Assembly (NCBI RefSeq): GCF_001556865.1
Contig: NZ_LSJY01000097.1
Coordinates: forward strand, 1-35,530
DNA: 35,530 nucleotides
Direction of reading: 5' to 3'
Source of the DNA: Sphingobium sp. CCH11-B1
GTDB taxonomy: Bacteria; Pseudomonadota; Alphaproteobacteria; Sphingomonadales; Sphingomonadaceae
Shown here: positions 9,452 to 17,376 of the stretch, one piece after another
Layout of the letters: the number at the start of each line of letters is the position of its first letter
How positions within the stretch are numbered: position 1 is the stretch's first letter
The notes under the pieces: model-generated
The model's input: only the letters and a program-made list of their open reading frames with translations
The model's database searches: none
Told to the model about the DNA's origin: nothing
Translations under genes and position numbers: made by a program

Positions 9452-9963
9452 AAACGTCCGTCAATCACCGTCCGCTGGGGCTGACCGTCGCGACCGTGAC
9501 GCTCGCGCTCGACCAGCTGATCAAATATGTCGTCACCTATCCGCTGGCGTTGCAGAGCCGCGCGGACGAAGGGATCGAATTGCTGCCGATCTTCCGCCTG
9601 CGCTGGCTGGAGAACAGGGGTGTGTCGATGGGCTTCTTCCACGCCGACACGAACGCGATGCGATGGGCGCTGGTGGGCATGACCTTCCTGATCGCGGGGT
9701 TCGTTGGCGTGTGGATGTGGCGGGAGAAGGCGCGGCAGGACGTCGCCGCGCTGGGCCTGGTGCTGGGTGGCGCGATCGGCAACATCGCGGACCGGGTGCG
9801 CCTTGGCTATGTCGTTGATTATGCGGACCTGCATTTCGGTAACTGGCGGCCTTTCCTGATTTTCAACCTGGCGGACGCCGCGATCACCATCGGTGTGCTG
9901 ATCCTGCTTGCGCGGGCGTTGCTGCTGCGCGACAAGGGCGCAAAGACGGAGACTTTGAAGTGA
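9448..9963 (+). CDS. lspA: Lipoprotein signal peptidase (signal peptidase II)
   Basis: LspA is the inner-membrane aspartyl protease that removes signal peptides from lipid-modified prolipoproteins. The 171-residue protein has four hydrophobic helices. It carries the conserved LDQLIKY motif near the N-terminus, NRGVSMGFF (the NxGxxFG-like region) and the two catalytic aspartates in GNIADRVRLGYVVDYADLHFG followed by FNLADAAITIG. The ATG overlaps the ileS stop by ATGA, and its own TGA overlaps the GTG start of the downstream lipoprotein gene. That is a neat arrangement in which a lipoprotein-processing enzyme is coupled to a predicted substrate. Confidence 0.97.
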   Translation: MKTSVNHRPLGLTVATVTLALDQLIKYVVTYPLALQSRADEGIELLPIFRLRWLENRGVSMGFFHADTNAMRWALVGMTFLIAGFVGVWMWREKARQDVAALGLVLGGAIGNIADRVRLGYVVDYADLHFGNWRPFLIFNLADAAITIGVLILLARALLLRDKGAKTETLK

Positions 9964-10376
9964 AGCGTAACCTGATCCTGGCCGTCGGCCTCGTTGCATC
10001 CCTGTCGGCCTGTGGTGGCGGTGGCGGCCTGTTGAACCGGGATCGTCCGGATGAATTCGCGGTTTCGCGCGCCGCGCCGCTGGTGATCCCGCCCGATTTC
10101 GCCCTTGTACCCCCTGCACCCGGCACGCCTGCTGCGGCAGCCGTCGATTCGCGCAGCGAGGCGATGCAGGCGATGTTCGGTGGTCCCGCCCAGCGCAGCG
10201 CGGCGGAGACGGCGACGCTGAACGCGGCGGGCCGCGCCAATGCCGCGGCGGGTATCCGGTCGCAGGCGGGCGATCCGGGCACGGAAGTCGTGGACAAGGG
10301 CACGACCACCCGCGACATCATCGCCGCGCCCGAAGGAGACGGCCAGAACGCTCGCGCGGCGGTGCCGCAGCAATAA
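9960..10376 (+). CDS. DUF3035-family lipoprotein
   Basis: This is a small secreted protein of 138 residues. It begins with a short basic/hydrophobic signal ending in a lipobox, LSAC at about residues 15-18, so it should be lipid-modified and cut by signal peptidase II, encoded just upstream. Next comes RPDEFAVSRAAPLVIPPDF, the hallmark of the alphaproteobacterial DUF3035 family, then a Pro/Ala-rich low-complexity tail. The GTG start (9960) overlaps the lspA TGA. No enzymatic motif is visible; the family's function is not established. It is the last gene of the plus-strand operon. Confidence 0.88.
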   Translation: MKRNLILAVGLVASLSACGGGGGLLNRDRPDEFAVSRAAPLVIPPDFALVPPAPGTPAAAAVDSRSEAMQAMFGGPAQRSAAETATLNAAGRANAAAGIRSQAGDPGTEVVDKGTTTRDIIAAPEGDGQNARAAVPQQ

Positions 10377-10691
10377 TCGACGCCAAGGGGAGAGGCTGCG
10401 CCCGGTTCGTCCGAGACGGGCCGGGGCTGTTTCTCCCATCCATCTTATATCGCTGAATCTTGCGTCCGCGGGCTGCCGCCGCGATGCTTTGCGACCTGGA
10501 ACGGCGAGCAGAAAAGCGCCGGTCGTCGGCGCTTTGGCCTTCCAAAAATGTCCTAGATGAAGGCTGCTTCAAGAAAACTGGTCCGCCCCGATCCTGTCGT
10601 TCGGCGCGGTAATCGAAAGACGCCTGGCCGGCCTTCCGGTTCCCGGCCCAGGGCGGCATGACGTCCGCTTTCTGCGGCGCCGATCTGCGCT
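10377..10691. other. Gene-free interval between the DUF3035 gene and dxs
   Basis: About 315 bases lie between convergent transcription units. I see no open frame with normal codon use. What it does hold is a 9-bp hairpin followed by a T-run on the minus strand (10511-10535), a weaker GC-rich inverted repeat soon after the DUF3035 stop (GCCCG...CGGGC, about 10400-10420), and a sigma-EcfG-like box on the minus strand (GGAAC-N16-CGTC, 10619-10643). Most of it is probably the 3' untranslated regions of the two operons. Confidence 0.6.
10511..10535 (-). terminator. Probable intrinsic terminator downstream of dxs
   Basis: Perfect 9-bp arms, AAAGCGCCG (10513-10521) and CGGCGCTTT (10527-10535), enclose a 5-base loop. 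On the minus strand the stem is followed by TTTTC, giving a short U-run, so it favours termination of leftward transcription coming from dxs, about 160 bases upstream. On the plus strand only TTTGG follows, so it would be weaker in that direction. Confidence 0.5.
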
Positions 10692-12608
10692 CTATGCGCG
10701 CGCTTCGGCGCCCACGCTGTTGTGGCGGAGCGCCGTCAGGACGGTTTCGACGATGGCGTCGGCGTCGAGCCGCGCGTCGGCATATTGCTTTTCCGGCTTG
10801 TCCTGGTCCTGGAAGATGTCCGGCAGGCGCAGCGTGCGCAGTTTGAGGCCATTGTCGATCAGGCCAAGGTCGCTGGCGAGCGTCAGCACATGCGCGCCGA
10901 GGCCACCGATCGCGCCTTCCTCGATCGTCACCGCGACTTCATGGCTGGTGAGAAGACGGCGGATCAGCGCTTCGTCCAGCGGCTTGGCGAAGCGGAGGTC
11001 GGCGACGGTGGCGGACAGGCCGCGCGCCTCCAGCGCTTCGGCGGCCTTCATCGCTTCCTCCAGCCGGGTGCCGAGCGAGAGGATCGCGACCTGCCGCCCT
11101 TCGCGAACGATGCGCCCCTTGCCGATCTCCAGCCGTTCCGGCACCTGCGGCATCGCGACGCCCGTGCCGTTGCCGCGCGGGTAGCGCACGGCGATGGGGC
11201 CGCTATCGTGCAGCGCGCAGGTGTGCACCATATGGGTCAGTTCCGCCTCGTCAGCGGCGGCCATCACGACGAAATTGGGCAGGCTGGCGAGATAGGTGAC
11301 GTCGAAGCTGCCCGCATGGGTCGAGCCGTCCGCCCCGACCAGCCCCGCCCGGTCGATGGCGAAGCGCACGGGCAGATTCTGGATCGCCACGTCATGCACC
11401 ACCTGGTCATAGGCGCGCTGGAGGAAGGTCGAATAAATGGCGCAGAAGGGGCGCATGCCCTGCGCCGCGAGGCCGGCGGCGAAGGTGACGGCATGTTGTT
11501 CGGCGATGCCGACATCGAAGCTGCGGTCGGGGAAGGCCGCGGCGAATTTGTCGAGCCCGGTGCCGGACGGCATGGCCGCGGTGATGGCGCAGACGGCCGG
11601 GTCGCGCCGCGCTTCCGCGATCAGCGCTTCGGCAAAGACGTTGGTGTAGCTGGGCGGACCGGGAGGGGCCTTGGCCTGGGCGCCGGTGATGATGTCGAAC
11701 TTCTGCACCCCATGATATTTGTCGGCCGCCGCTTCGGCCGGGGCATAGCCCTTGCCCTTCTGCGTCACGACATGGATGAGGCAGGGGCCTTCGGCCGCGT
11801 CCCGCACATTTTCCAGCACCGGGATCAGATGGTCGAGATTATGGCCATCGATCGGGCCGACATAATAGAAGCCCAGTTCTTCGAACAAGGTGCCGCCGGT
11901 CGCCATGCCACGGGCATATTCGTCCGTCTTGCGCGCCGCCTGCTGTAGCGGGCGGGGCAGTTTCCGGGCGAGCCGTTTGGCCAGATCGCGCAGGCCCAGA
12001 AATTCGCGGCTGGAGACGAGCCGGGCGAGATAGGCGGAGAGGCCCCCCACAGGCGGCGCGATCGACATGTCATTGTCGTTGAGGATGACGATCAGCCGAT
12101 TACCGGCGTCGCGGGCGTTGTTCATCGCCTCATAGGCCATGCCCGCCGACATCGCCCCGTCGCCGATCACCGCGACCGCCTTGCCCGGCTTGTCCTGCAT
12201 CCGGTTGGCGATGGCGAACCCGAGCGCCGCGCTGATCGAGGTGGAGCTGTGCGCCGCGCCGAAGGGATCATATTCGCTTTCGGCCCTCTTGGTGAAGCCG
12301 GACAGGCCGCCGCCCTGCCGCAGCGTCCTGATGCGGTCGCGCCGGCCAGTCAGGATCTTGTGCGGATAGCATTGGTGGCCGACGTCCCAGATCAATTTGT
12401 CGGACGGCGTGTCGAATACATAATGGATTGCGGTCGTCAGCTCCACTACGCCAAGCCCGGAGCCGAGATGACCGCCCGTCACCCCCACTGCGGCAATGGT
12501 TTCCGCGCGCAGTTCGTCGGCCAGCTGGCGCAACTGTTCAGGCGCGAGCTTCCGTAGATCTTGGGGCGTGTTGACGGTGTCGAGCAGCGGCGTGGCGGGA
12601 TTGGACAT
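10692..12608 (-). CDS. dxs: 1-deoxy-D-xylulose-5-phosphate synthase
   Basis: Dxs condenses pyruvate and glyceraldehyde 3-phosphate to DXP, the first step of the MEP isoprenoid pathway and a branch point to thiamine and pyridoxal. The 638-residue product has the full transketolase-like layout. The N-terminal part has [15 protein letters not shown] and a thiamine-diphosphate motif beginning [17 protein letters not shown] and ending NDND. HDGHN appears here as PIDGHN. The central pyrimidine-binding domain has [17 protein letters not shown] with the catalytic glutamate, and the C-terminal domain has [11 protein letters not shown]. The ATG at 12608 begins [10 protein letters not shown]; upstream in-frame sequence is the shadow of the nadR-like gene. 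It lies 40 bases after that gene on the same strand. Confidence 0.97.
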   Translation of the reverse strand: MSNPATPLLDTVNTPQDLRKLAPEQLRQLADELRAETIAAVGVTGGHLGSGLGVVELTTAIHYVFDTPSDKLIWDVGHQCYPHKILTGRRDRIRTLRQGGGLSGFTKRAESEYDPFGAAHSSTSISAALGFAIANRMQDKPGKAVAVIGDGAMSAGMAYEAMNNARDAGNRLIVILNDNDMSIAPPVGGLSAYLARLVSSREFLGLRDLAKRLARKLPRPLQQAARKTDEYARGMATGGTLFEELGFYYVGPIDGHNLDHLIPVLENVRDAAEGPCLIHVVTQKGKGYAPAEAAADKYHGVQKFDIITGAQAKAPPGPPSYTNVFAEALIAEARRDPAVCAITAAMPSGTGLDKFAAAFPDRSFDVGIAEQHAVTFAAGLAAQGMRPFCAIYSTFLQRAYDQVVHDVAIQNLPVRFAIDRAGLVGADGSTHAGSFDVTYLASLPNFVVMAAADEAELTHMVHTCALHDSGPIAVRYPRGNGTGVAMPQVPERLEIGKGRIVREGRQVAILSLGTRLEEAMKAAEALEARGLSATVADLRFAKPLDEALIRRLLTSHEVAVTIEEGAIGGLGAHVLTLASDLGLIDNGLKLRTLRLPDIFQDQDKPEKQYADARLDADAIVETVLTALRHNSVGAEARA

Positions 12609-12648
12609 GATGACGTGCCTACTCGTTTTCTGCGCCCAAGTCGAACCC

Positions 12649-13167
12649 TTAGCGTCCGGGGGCGAGTGCCTCGACCGCTTCGGCGGCACGGGTGAAACGC
12701 GCGTCCCAGTCGCCGCCGATCGACAGCCAGGGCACGCCGGCCTGCTCCAGCATGTCCTGGCAAATGCCGGCGAAACGCGCTCGCACGGCGGCGTCGCCAT
12801 AGACGCGCACGGCATCGGGCACCCACGGCATGTCCGGCTCCATCGACAGGTACAGGTCGCCATGGGGATATGTCAGCAGGTCCGTTGGGACATGTCCGAT
12901 CATCATCGCCGCCCAGGCCGCCGTCATCAGCGCATCGGTGTCGGCGAAGAGGACGTGGTCGGCGCGGGATTTGGCCGCCTCGATCATCTCGGCCTGGGTG
13001 CGGCCGATGAGCAGCAGGTCCGCTTCGTCCATGTCGACGCCATGCGTTTCAGCGTAGCTGCGGCCATATTCGGGCACCCAGACCGTGCCGAAATGCCGTG
13101 CGAGCCGTTCCGCCAGCACCGACTTTCCCGTGCTTTCGACGCCGTGCAGGACTATGGTGCGGATCAT
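12649..13167 (-). CDS. NadR-like AAA/P-loop kinase (ribosylnicotinamide kinase domain)
   Basis: This 172-residue P-loop protein resembles the C-terminal ribosylnicotinamide kinase domain of NadR, without the adenylyltransferase domain. It begins MIRTIVLHG and carries a Walker A site, GVESTGKS (residues 9-16), followed by the family's EYGRSYAE stretch and a Walker-B-like [10 protein letters not shown]. Its ATG overlaps the stop of pnuC (ATGA), so the two are translationally coupled. PnuC imports nicotinamide riboside by facilitated diffusion and needs an intracellular kinase to trap it, so the pairing supports a role in phosphorylating nicotinamide riboside to NMN. Substrate specificity is inferred from context and family. 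Confidence 0.88.
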   Translation of the reverse strand: MIRTIVLHGVESTGKSVLAERLARHFGTVWVPEYGRSYAETHGVDMDEADLLLIGRTQAEMIEAAKSRADHVLFADTDALMTAAWAAMMIGHVPTDLLTYPHGDLYLSMEPDMPWVPDAVRVYGDAAVRARFAGICQDMLEQAGVPWLSIGGDWDARFTRAAEAVEALAPGR

Positions 13168-13733
13168 GCCGCCGCCTGCCGCAGGGTCCGGCGCCAGGCG
13201 ACCAGTCCGCCTGCCGCAATCAACAGGAAGAGCGCGTAGAGGATGGAGGTGGCGGTGAGGCCGCGGCTCCAGAACAGGCCGGTGGCAAGCGCGTCGACCG
13301 CGATCCACAGCACCCAGCTTTCCACGCGGCGCTGCGATTGCAGGATCTGGGCCGTCACGCTCATGCCCGCGACCGCCGAATCGGCGAAGGGGGCGGCGGC
13401 ATCGGTGAAGCGGGCCATGAGCAGGCCCCATCCGATCGCCGCGCAGGCCGTGCCGGCAAGCCATGCCATCCGGGCGGCGGAGGACAGGCGAGTGACGGCG
13501 ATACCGCCATCGTCCACCTTCTCGCTGCGCGCCCAATTCCACCAGCCGTAGAGATTGATGACGAGGAAGAAGATTTGCAGCAGCGCGTCGCTGTAGAGCT
13601 TCGCGTCGAAGAAGACGAAGAAGTAGAGCGTCACCATCGCTATGCCGAACGGGTAATTCCACAGCGAGCGGCGTGCGACCAGCACGATGTTGACGAGGCC
13701 AAGGGCGGCCGCGACACATTCCAGCATGGTCAT
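13164..13733 (-). CDS. pnuC: Nicotinamide riboside transporter PnuC
   Basis: A 189-residue integral membrane protein with about seven hydrophobic segments, the usual size for PnuC. The family motif with paired tryptophans is visible in INLYGWWNWAR, preceded by LYSDALLQIFFLV. PnuC proteins are SWEET-fold facilitators for B3 vitamers; nicotinamide riboside is the usual substrate when a NadR-type kinase is adjacent, as here. The start is at 13733 (MTMLEC), with an alternative ATG two codons later; neither has a strong ribosome binding site. It lies 19 bases after the Fur/Zur-type regulator gene on the same strand, which suggests a shared transcript. Confidence 0.93.
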   Translation of the reverse strand: MTMLECVAAALGLVNIVLVARRSLWNYPFGIAMVTLYFFVFFDAKLYSDALLQIFFLVINLYGWWNWARSEKVDDGGIAVTRLSSAARMAWLAGTACAAIGWGLLMARFTDAAAPFADSAVAGMSVTAQILQSQRRVESWVLWIAVDALATGLFWSRGLTATSILYALFLLIAAGGLVAWRRTLRQAAA

Positions 13734-13752
13734 GGAACGGTGCGTTTCGCCG

Positions 13753-14217
13753 TCAGTGGCAGGCGCTGCACGTGCCGCGCACTTCGATCACCGGGCGGAC
13801 CGGGGCGAATCCGACCTTTTCCGCCGCGGACCGCAGGGATCCGGTGATCGGATCATTGTCGATGTGCGTGACCTGCCCGCATGTGTCGCAGACCAGGAAG
13901 ATGCAGTCGTGGTGACAGCCCGGATGGGCATTGGCGATATAGGCGTTCGCGCTTTCCACGCGCATGGCGATGTTGTTCGCCACGAACAGGTCAAGGATGC
14001 GATAGACACTGTTGGGCGCGACGCGCTTGCCCCGCGCCTTCGACACGATATCGGCGATATCATATGCGGAAGCGGGCTTCTCCTCGGCGGCGAGCGCGTC
14101 GAAGATGGCGGCGCGCATCGGCGTCCATTGTTCATTGCGGGCCTCCAGCGTCGCGCGGGCAGCATCAGCCAGCCGGTCGCCGGTAGGTTCCTGGTGATGA
14201 TGCGCGTGGGTGGCCAT
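13753..14217 (-). CDS. Fur-family transcriptional regulator, Zur-like
   Basis: A 154-residue metal-responsive repressor. The N-terminus is His-rich (HAHHH, residues 4-8). A winged-helix domain follows (WTPMRAAIFDALA, SAYDIADIV, APNSVYRILDLFV), then a dimerisation/metal domain with HPGCHHDCIF. The structural zinc site has two CxxC pairs: C110/C113 (CDTCG) and C150/C153 (CSACH). The spacing and the HPGCHHD sequence look more like zinc-responsive Zur than iron-responsive Fur, but the metal cannot be decided by eye. It is the first gene of the pnuC/nadR/dxs run. Whether it controls those genes or distant zinc genes is unknown. Confidence 0.85.
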   Translation of the reverse strand: MATHAHHHQEPTGDRLADAARATLEARNEQWTPMRAAIFDALAAEEKPASAYDIADIVSKARGKRVAPNSVYRILDLFVANNIAMRVESANAYIANAHPGCHHDCIFLVCDTCGQVTHIDNDPITGSLRSAAEKVGFAPVRPVIEVRGTCSACH

Positions 14218-14262
14218 CGCACTTATCTATGGTGTGTCGCGCGGGACGGCAAGGGCGAGCCG

Positions 14263-14589
14263 CTATCGGCCCGCAAAGCGCCACGCGGCCCAGAGCCATG
14301 CTGCGATCATCAGCGTGCCGCCCACCGGCGTGACGGCGCCCAGCCAGCGGGGGCCGCCCAGAGCCATGGCATAGAGGCTGATGGCGAAGATTGCCGCGCC
14401 CGCCAGCATCAGCGCGGCAGCCCCGCGCGCGGGACCGACGATCGCCAGCGCGGCCACGGCGTGGATCAGTTGGTAAAGGCCACCGGTGCGCAACCACTCC
14501 GCCGCCTTGGGATCGGTGACGCCATGGGCGCCGAACGCCCCTGCACCGATGGCGAGCGCCGCCGACAGGCATGCCAGAACCGCGATCAT
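14263..14589 (-). CDS. DUF423 family small membrane protein (YgdD-like)
   Basis: A 108-residue protein with four hydrophobic helices. It shows the DUF423 signature: GAGAFGAHGVTDPKAAEWLRTG near residues 15-36, an HAVAAL segment, and a C-terminal GGTLMIAAWLWAAW helix. The family is widespread and of unknown function. The ATG overlaps the stop of the upstream antiporter gene (ATGA), so the two are translated together. It is the last gene of the scaffold-antiporter-DUF423 operon; a 45-base gap separates it from the Fur-type gene. Confidence 0.9.
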   Translation of the reverse strand: MIAVLACLSAALAIGAGAFGAHGVTDPKAAEWLRTGGLYQLIHAVAALAIVGPARGAAALMLAGAAIFAISLYAMALGGPRWLGAVTPVGGTLMIAAWLWAAWRFAGR

Positions 14590-16385
14590 CCTTTCTCTCC
14601 GTCGCCACGGCTCAACAGCCGCATCCCCTTGCCTGGCCGGTACATGAGATGCTTGGCGGCGAACAGGTTGCCATGTTCGATCTGGAGCGCCATCCGCTGA
14701 TCGTCATTGTTCCGATATTGCCGCTCCACCTCTTCCGCTTCCTCAGGTGGAACGCCCAGCGCTTCCATCGCCCGAACCCCCATGCAGATCGCCGATTCAT
14801 AGACTTCGCGCACCACCCCGGCCAGCTCCATGCCCTGCAGTTCCATCACCTGACGCCGGTCGAAGGCGCGGACCATCAGCGCGGCCTGGGGAAAAGCCTC
14901 TGCAATCGGCTCCAGGGTCCGCCGGTCGAGCGAGGCGTCATCGATGCAGAAGGCGATGAGTCGCGCTTCGTCCGCGCCTGCACGGCGAAGAAGGTCGATG
15001 CGGGTGCCGTCCCCATAATAGACCTTCATGTCGAAGCGGCTGGATACTTCGATCTGGGCGGGTTTCTTGTCGATCAGGACGACGCCGAAGCCGTGGCCCA
15101 TCAGCATCTGCGCGACGGTCTGGCCGAAGCGGCCATAGCCCACGATGATGGCGGAGCCGCGCGGCGCGTCCTCGGGCCCTGCCGGCTTGTCGCCTTCCTT
15201 TGGCTTCGCGAATTCGAAGCGCCGGGCGAGGAGCATCAGGAAAGGCGTGGTCGCCATCGAGAAGGTGACGATGGCGCTGAACAGGCTGGCGGCCTCCGGC
15301 GCTATCAGCAGCGCGTTCTGCGCCTGGGCGAAGAGGACGAAGCCGAATTCGCCGCCCTGGCTGAGCAGCAGGCCCGCGCCCAGCGCCTGCTGCCCCGGCA
15401 TGCCGAACAGGCGGGCGAGGCCCGAAATCAGCGCGGCCTTGGTCGCAACCAGGATTGCCGCCATGGAAAGGACGAACAACGGATTGGCGGCCACCGTGCG
15501 CAGGTCCAGCACCATGCCGACGGCCAGGAAGAAGAGGCCGAGGAGGACCGAGCGGAATGGCTCCACGTCCGCTTCGATCTCATGCCGGTAGGGCGAGTCC
15601 GCGAGCATCACGCCTGCGACGAACGCGCCGAGCGCCGTGGAAAGGTGAAGCGCATGCATCAGCGCGGCGGCCGCAAGGACCGTAAACAGGCCGACCGCGA
15701 CGAACAGCTCGCGCTCGTCCAGCCGGCCGACCAGCGCCAGCAGCGGCCGCAGCACGAAGCGGCCAGCCAGCACGAGTCCGGCGATGGCGGCGACGGTGTA
15801 GGCGGCCATCATCCATCCCGGCGGACCGCCCGCATCGGCCGGATTGCGCGACAGCGCGGCGATGATGGTGATGAGCGGGACGATCGAGAGATCCTGGAAG
15901 AGCAGGATGGAAAACACCTTCTCACCGAAGGGCGAGTTGATGCGGCCGCTGGACTTGAGGCTGGGGAGAACCTGCGCGGTGGAAGACAGCGCCAGGGGCA
16001 GCCCCAGCGCGATGGCCGCGCCCCAGGTGAAGCCGGTCGTATAGAAGATGACGGCCGTCAACACGCAGCCGCAGGTCACGACCTGCGCCAGGCCCAGCGC
16101 GAAAATGTCGCGCTTGAGCCGCCAAAGGCGCGCCGGATGCAGTTCGAGGCCGACGAGGAAGAGCAGCAGCACAATGCCGATTTCCGCGATGGCGAGTTTC
16201 GATTCCGCGCCGCCGACAAGGCCAAGCCCCTGGGGCCCGACCAGCGCGCCGGCGACAAGATATCCGAGCACCGCGCCCAGGCCGAAGCGGCGGAAGAGGA
16301 TGACGAAGAAAAGGCCGACGCCCAGCAGGATGACGCCTTCGTTCAGCAGGATTTCGGTGGCGCTGACGGCGTTATGGGCTTCCAT
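14586..16385 (-). CDS. Monovalent cation:proton antiporter, CPA2 family (KefB/KefC-like)
   Basis: A 599-residue protein likely to be an inner-membrane K+ or Na+/H+ antiporter or efflux system. About the first 380 residues form roughly 12-13 hydrophobic helices of the Na_H_Exchanger type, with LFLVGLELHPARLWRLK, LSSTAQVLPSL and LLSQGGEFGFVLFAQAQ. A regulatory TrkA-N/RCK Rossmann domain follows, starting IIVGYGRFGQTVAQML with GxGxxG and an acidic residue at the end of strand two (VVLIDKK). Start: the ATG at 16385 overlaps the stop of the scaffold gene by ATGA. In E. coli, Kef systems are gated by glutathione adducts via an ancillary subunit; no such subunit is encoded next to this gene. Confidence 0.93.
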   Translation of the reverse strand: MEAHNAVSATEILLNEGVILLGVGLFFVILFRRFGLGAVLGYLVAGALVGPQGLGLVGGAESKLAIAEIGIVLLLFLVGLELHPARLWRLKRDIFALGLAQVVTCGCVLTAVIFYTTGFTWGAAIALGLPLALSSTAQVLPSLKSSGRINSPFGEKVFSILLFQDLSIVPLITIIAALSRNPADAGGPPGWMMAAYTVAAIAGLVLAGRFVLRPLLALVGRLDERELFVAVGLFTVLAAAALMHALHLSTALGAFVAGVMLADSPYRHEIEADVEPFRSVLLGLFFLAVGMVLDLRTVAANPLFVLSMAAILVATKAALISGLARLFGMPGQQALGAGLLLSQGGEFGFVLFAQAQNALLIAPEAASLFSAIVTFSMATTPFLMLLARRFEFAKPKEGDKPAGPEDAPRGSAIIVGYGRFGQTVAQMLMGHGFGVVLIDKKPAQIEVSSRFDMKVYYGDGTRIDLLRRAGADEARLIAFCIDDASLDRRTLEPIAEAFPQAALMVRAFDRRQVMELQGMELAGVVREVYESAICMGVRAMEALGVPPEEAEEVERQYRNNDDQRMALQIEHGNLFAAKHLMYRPGKGMRLLSRGDGEKG

Positions 16386-16807
16386 CAGGCGTCCGCCATC
16401 CGTGCGGCTTCCGCGATGGCCTCGAACCCAAGCCGGATGGACGCATGGCGGGCGGGATAGCCGCGCGCCGGCGCAAGCACGGCAAGGCCGGGCCAGAAAT
16501 CGAGATCGTCGCTTTTTCCCGCCAGATAGGCCGTCAGCCTGTCGCGCGCCTCCGCCAGTTCCTGCGCCGACAGGCCGATCGCATGGCCGGCCATCAGGGC
16601 GGCGGACGCCTGACCCAAGGCGCAGGCCTTCACGTCCAGCCCCATGTCCGCCAGCCTTCCGTCCGCCATGCGGACGTCGGCGGTGACGCGCGAGCCGCAG
16701 GTGGGCGACCGCTTCTCCACGCTTGCCTGCGGATCGGGCAGGCGCTGGTGATGCGGAATGCTGGCGGCGAGCCGCAATATGTCCTTGTTGTAGAGGGGGG
16801 CGCTCAT
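16385..16807 (-). CDS. IscU/NifU-N-like iron-sulfur cluster scaffold protein
   Basis: A 140-residue protein of the NifU N-terminal/IscU fold. Cysteines 37 (SPTCGSR) and 62 (KACALGQAS) occupy the positions of the first two cluster ligands of IscU. The third ligand cysteine of classical IscU/SufU is not present; the corresponding C-terminal stretch reads ARGYPARHASIRL. The protein also lacks the LPPVK motif read by the HscA chaperone. It is therefore a divergent scaffold-like member, as annotated in many alphaproteobacteria, and its cluster-building ability is not assured. I chose the ATG at 16807 because upstream in-frame sequence is unlike the family. It is translationally coupled to the antiporter gene downstream. 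Confidence 0.85.
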   Translation of the reverse strand: MSAPLYNKDILRLAASIPHHQRLPDPQASVEKRSPTCGSRVTADVRMADGRLADMGLDVKACALGQASAALMAGHAIGLSAQELAEARDRLTAYLAGKSDDLDFWPGLAVLAPARGYPARHASIRLGFEAIAEAARMADA

Positions 16808-16811
16808 GCTG

Positions 16812-16833
16812 GTCCATGTAGGACAGTATGGAC
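16812..16833. promoter_or_regulatory. Inverted repeat upstream of the IscU-like gene
   Basis: GTCCAT (16812-16817) and ATGGAC (16828-16833) are perfect 6-bp arms around 10 bases, five bases upstream of the minus-strand start codon at 16807. The position suits an operator or a leader hairpin, but short repeats like this also occur by chance. Confidence 0.25.
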
Positions 16834-16917
16834 GTGGGGTGAAGGCGGCGATTGCCCCGACGCGAAATAAGCGGGGCCATCCTTGTTTCATGGCGCCGCG
16901 CGGCCTATCGGCGGCGC

Positions 16918-17376
16918 ATGCGCATATTGGTCGACGCCGACGCCTGCCCCGTGAAGGAGGAAATCTACAAGGTCGCGTGGCGGCACGAGGTTCCGGTGTC
17001 GATCGTCAGCAACAGCGTCATCCGCGTGCCCGCCCATCCCCTGATCGAGCGGGTGGTGGTGAGCGACGGCTTTGACGCGGCGGATGACTGGATCGCGGAG
17101 CGGGCCGACACGCGCAGCATCTGCATCACGGCGGACATATTGCTGGCGGACCGTTGTCTGAAGGCCGGCGCGGTGGTGATCGCCCCCAACGGCAAACCCT
17201 TTACGACAAGCTCCATCGGCGCGGCGGTGGCGACGCGCGCGATCATGGCGGACTTGCGCGCCGGAGCGATCGGAGACGCCGTGGGAGGGCCGCCGCCTTT
17301 CACCAAAACGGACCGTTCGCGCTTCCTGTCGGCGCTGGACGAAGCGCTGGGGCGGATGAAGCGGGCGCACCGATGA
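16918..17376 (+). CDS. YaiI/YqxD family protein (DUF188)
   Basis: A 152-residue protein of the DUF188 family. The N-terminal [16 protein letters not shown] carries the conserved acidic cluster and cysteine. Later conserved pieces are [32 protein letters not shown] and [19 protein letters not shown]. The acidic residues and the fold place it near PIN-like nucleases, but no activity has been established to my knowledge. I chose the ATG at 16918 because it directly begins the conserved strand. The final TGA overlaps the start of the next gene (ATGA). Family confidence is high; function is unknown. Confidence 0.93.
   Translation: MRILVDADACPVKEEIYKVAWRHEVPVSIVSNSVIRVPAHPLIERVVVSDGFDAADDWIAERADTRSICITADILLADRCLKAGAVVIAPNGKPFTTSSIGAAVATRAIMADLRAGAIGDAVGGPPPFTKTDRSRFLSALDEALGRMKRAHR

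Noticed and set aside
14571..16460. 629-codon open frame on the plus strand
   Set aside because: It is antisense to the Kef-type antiporter and its translation is charged low-complexity sequence; a GC-bias shadow.
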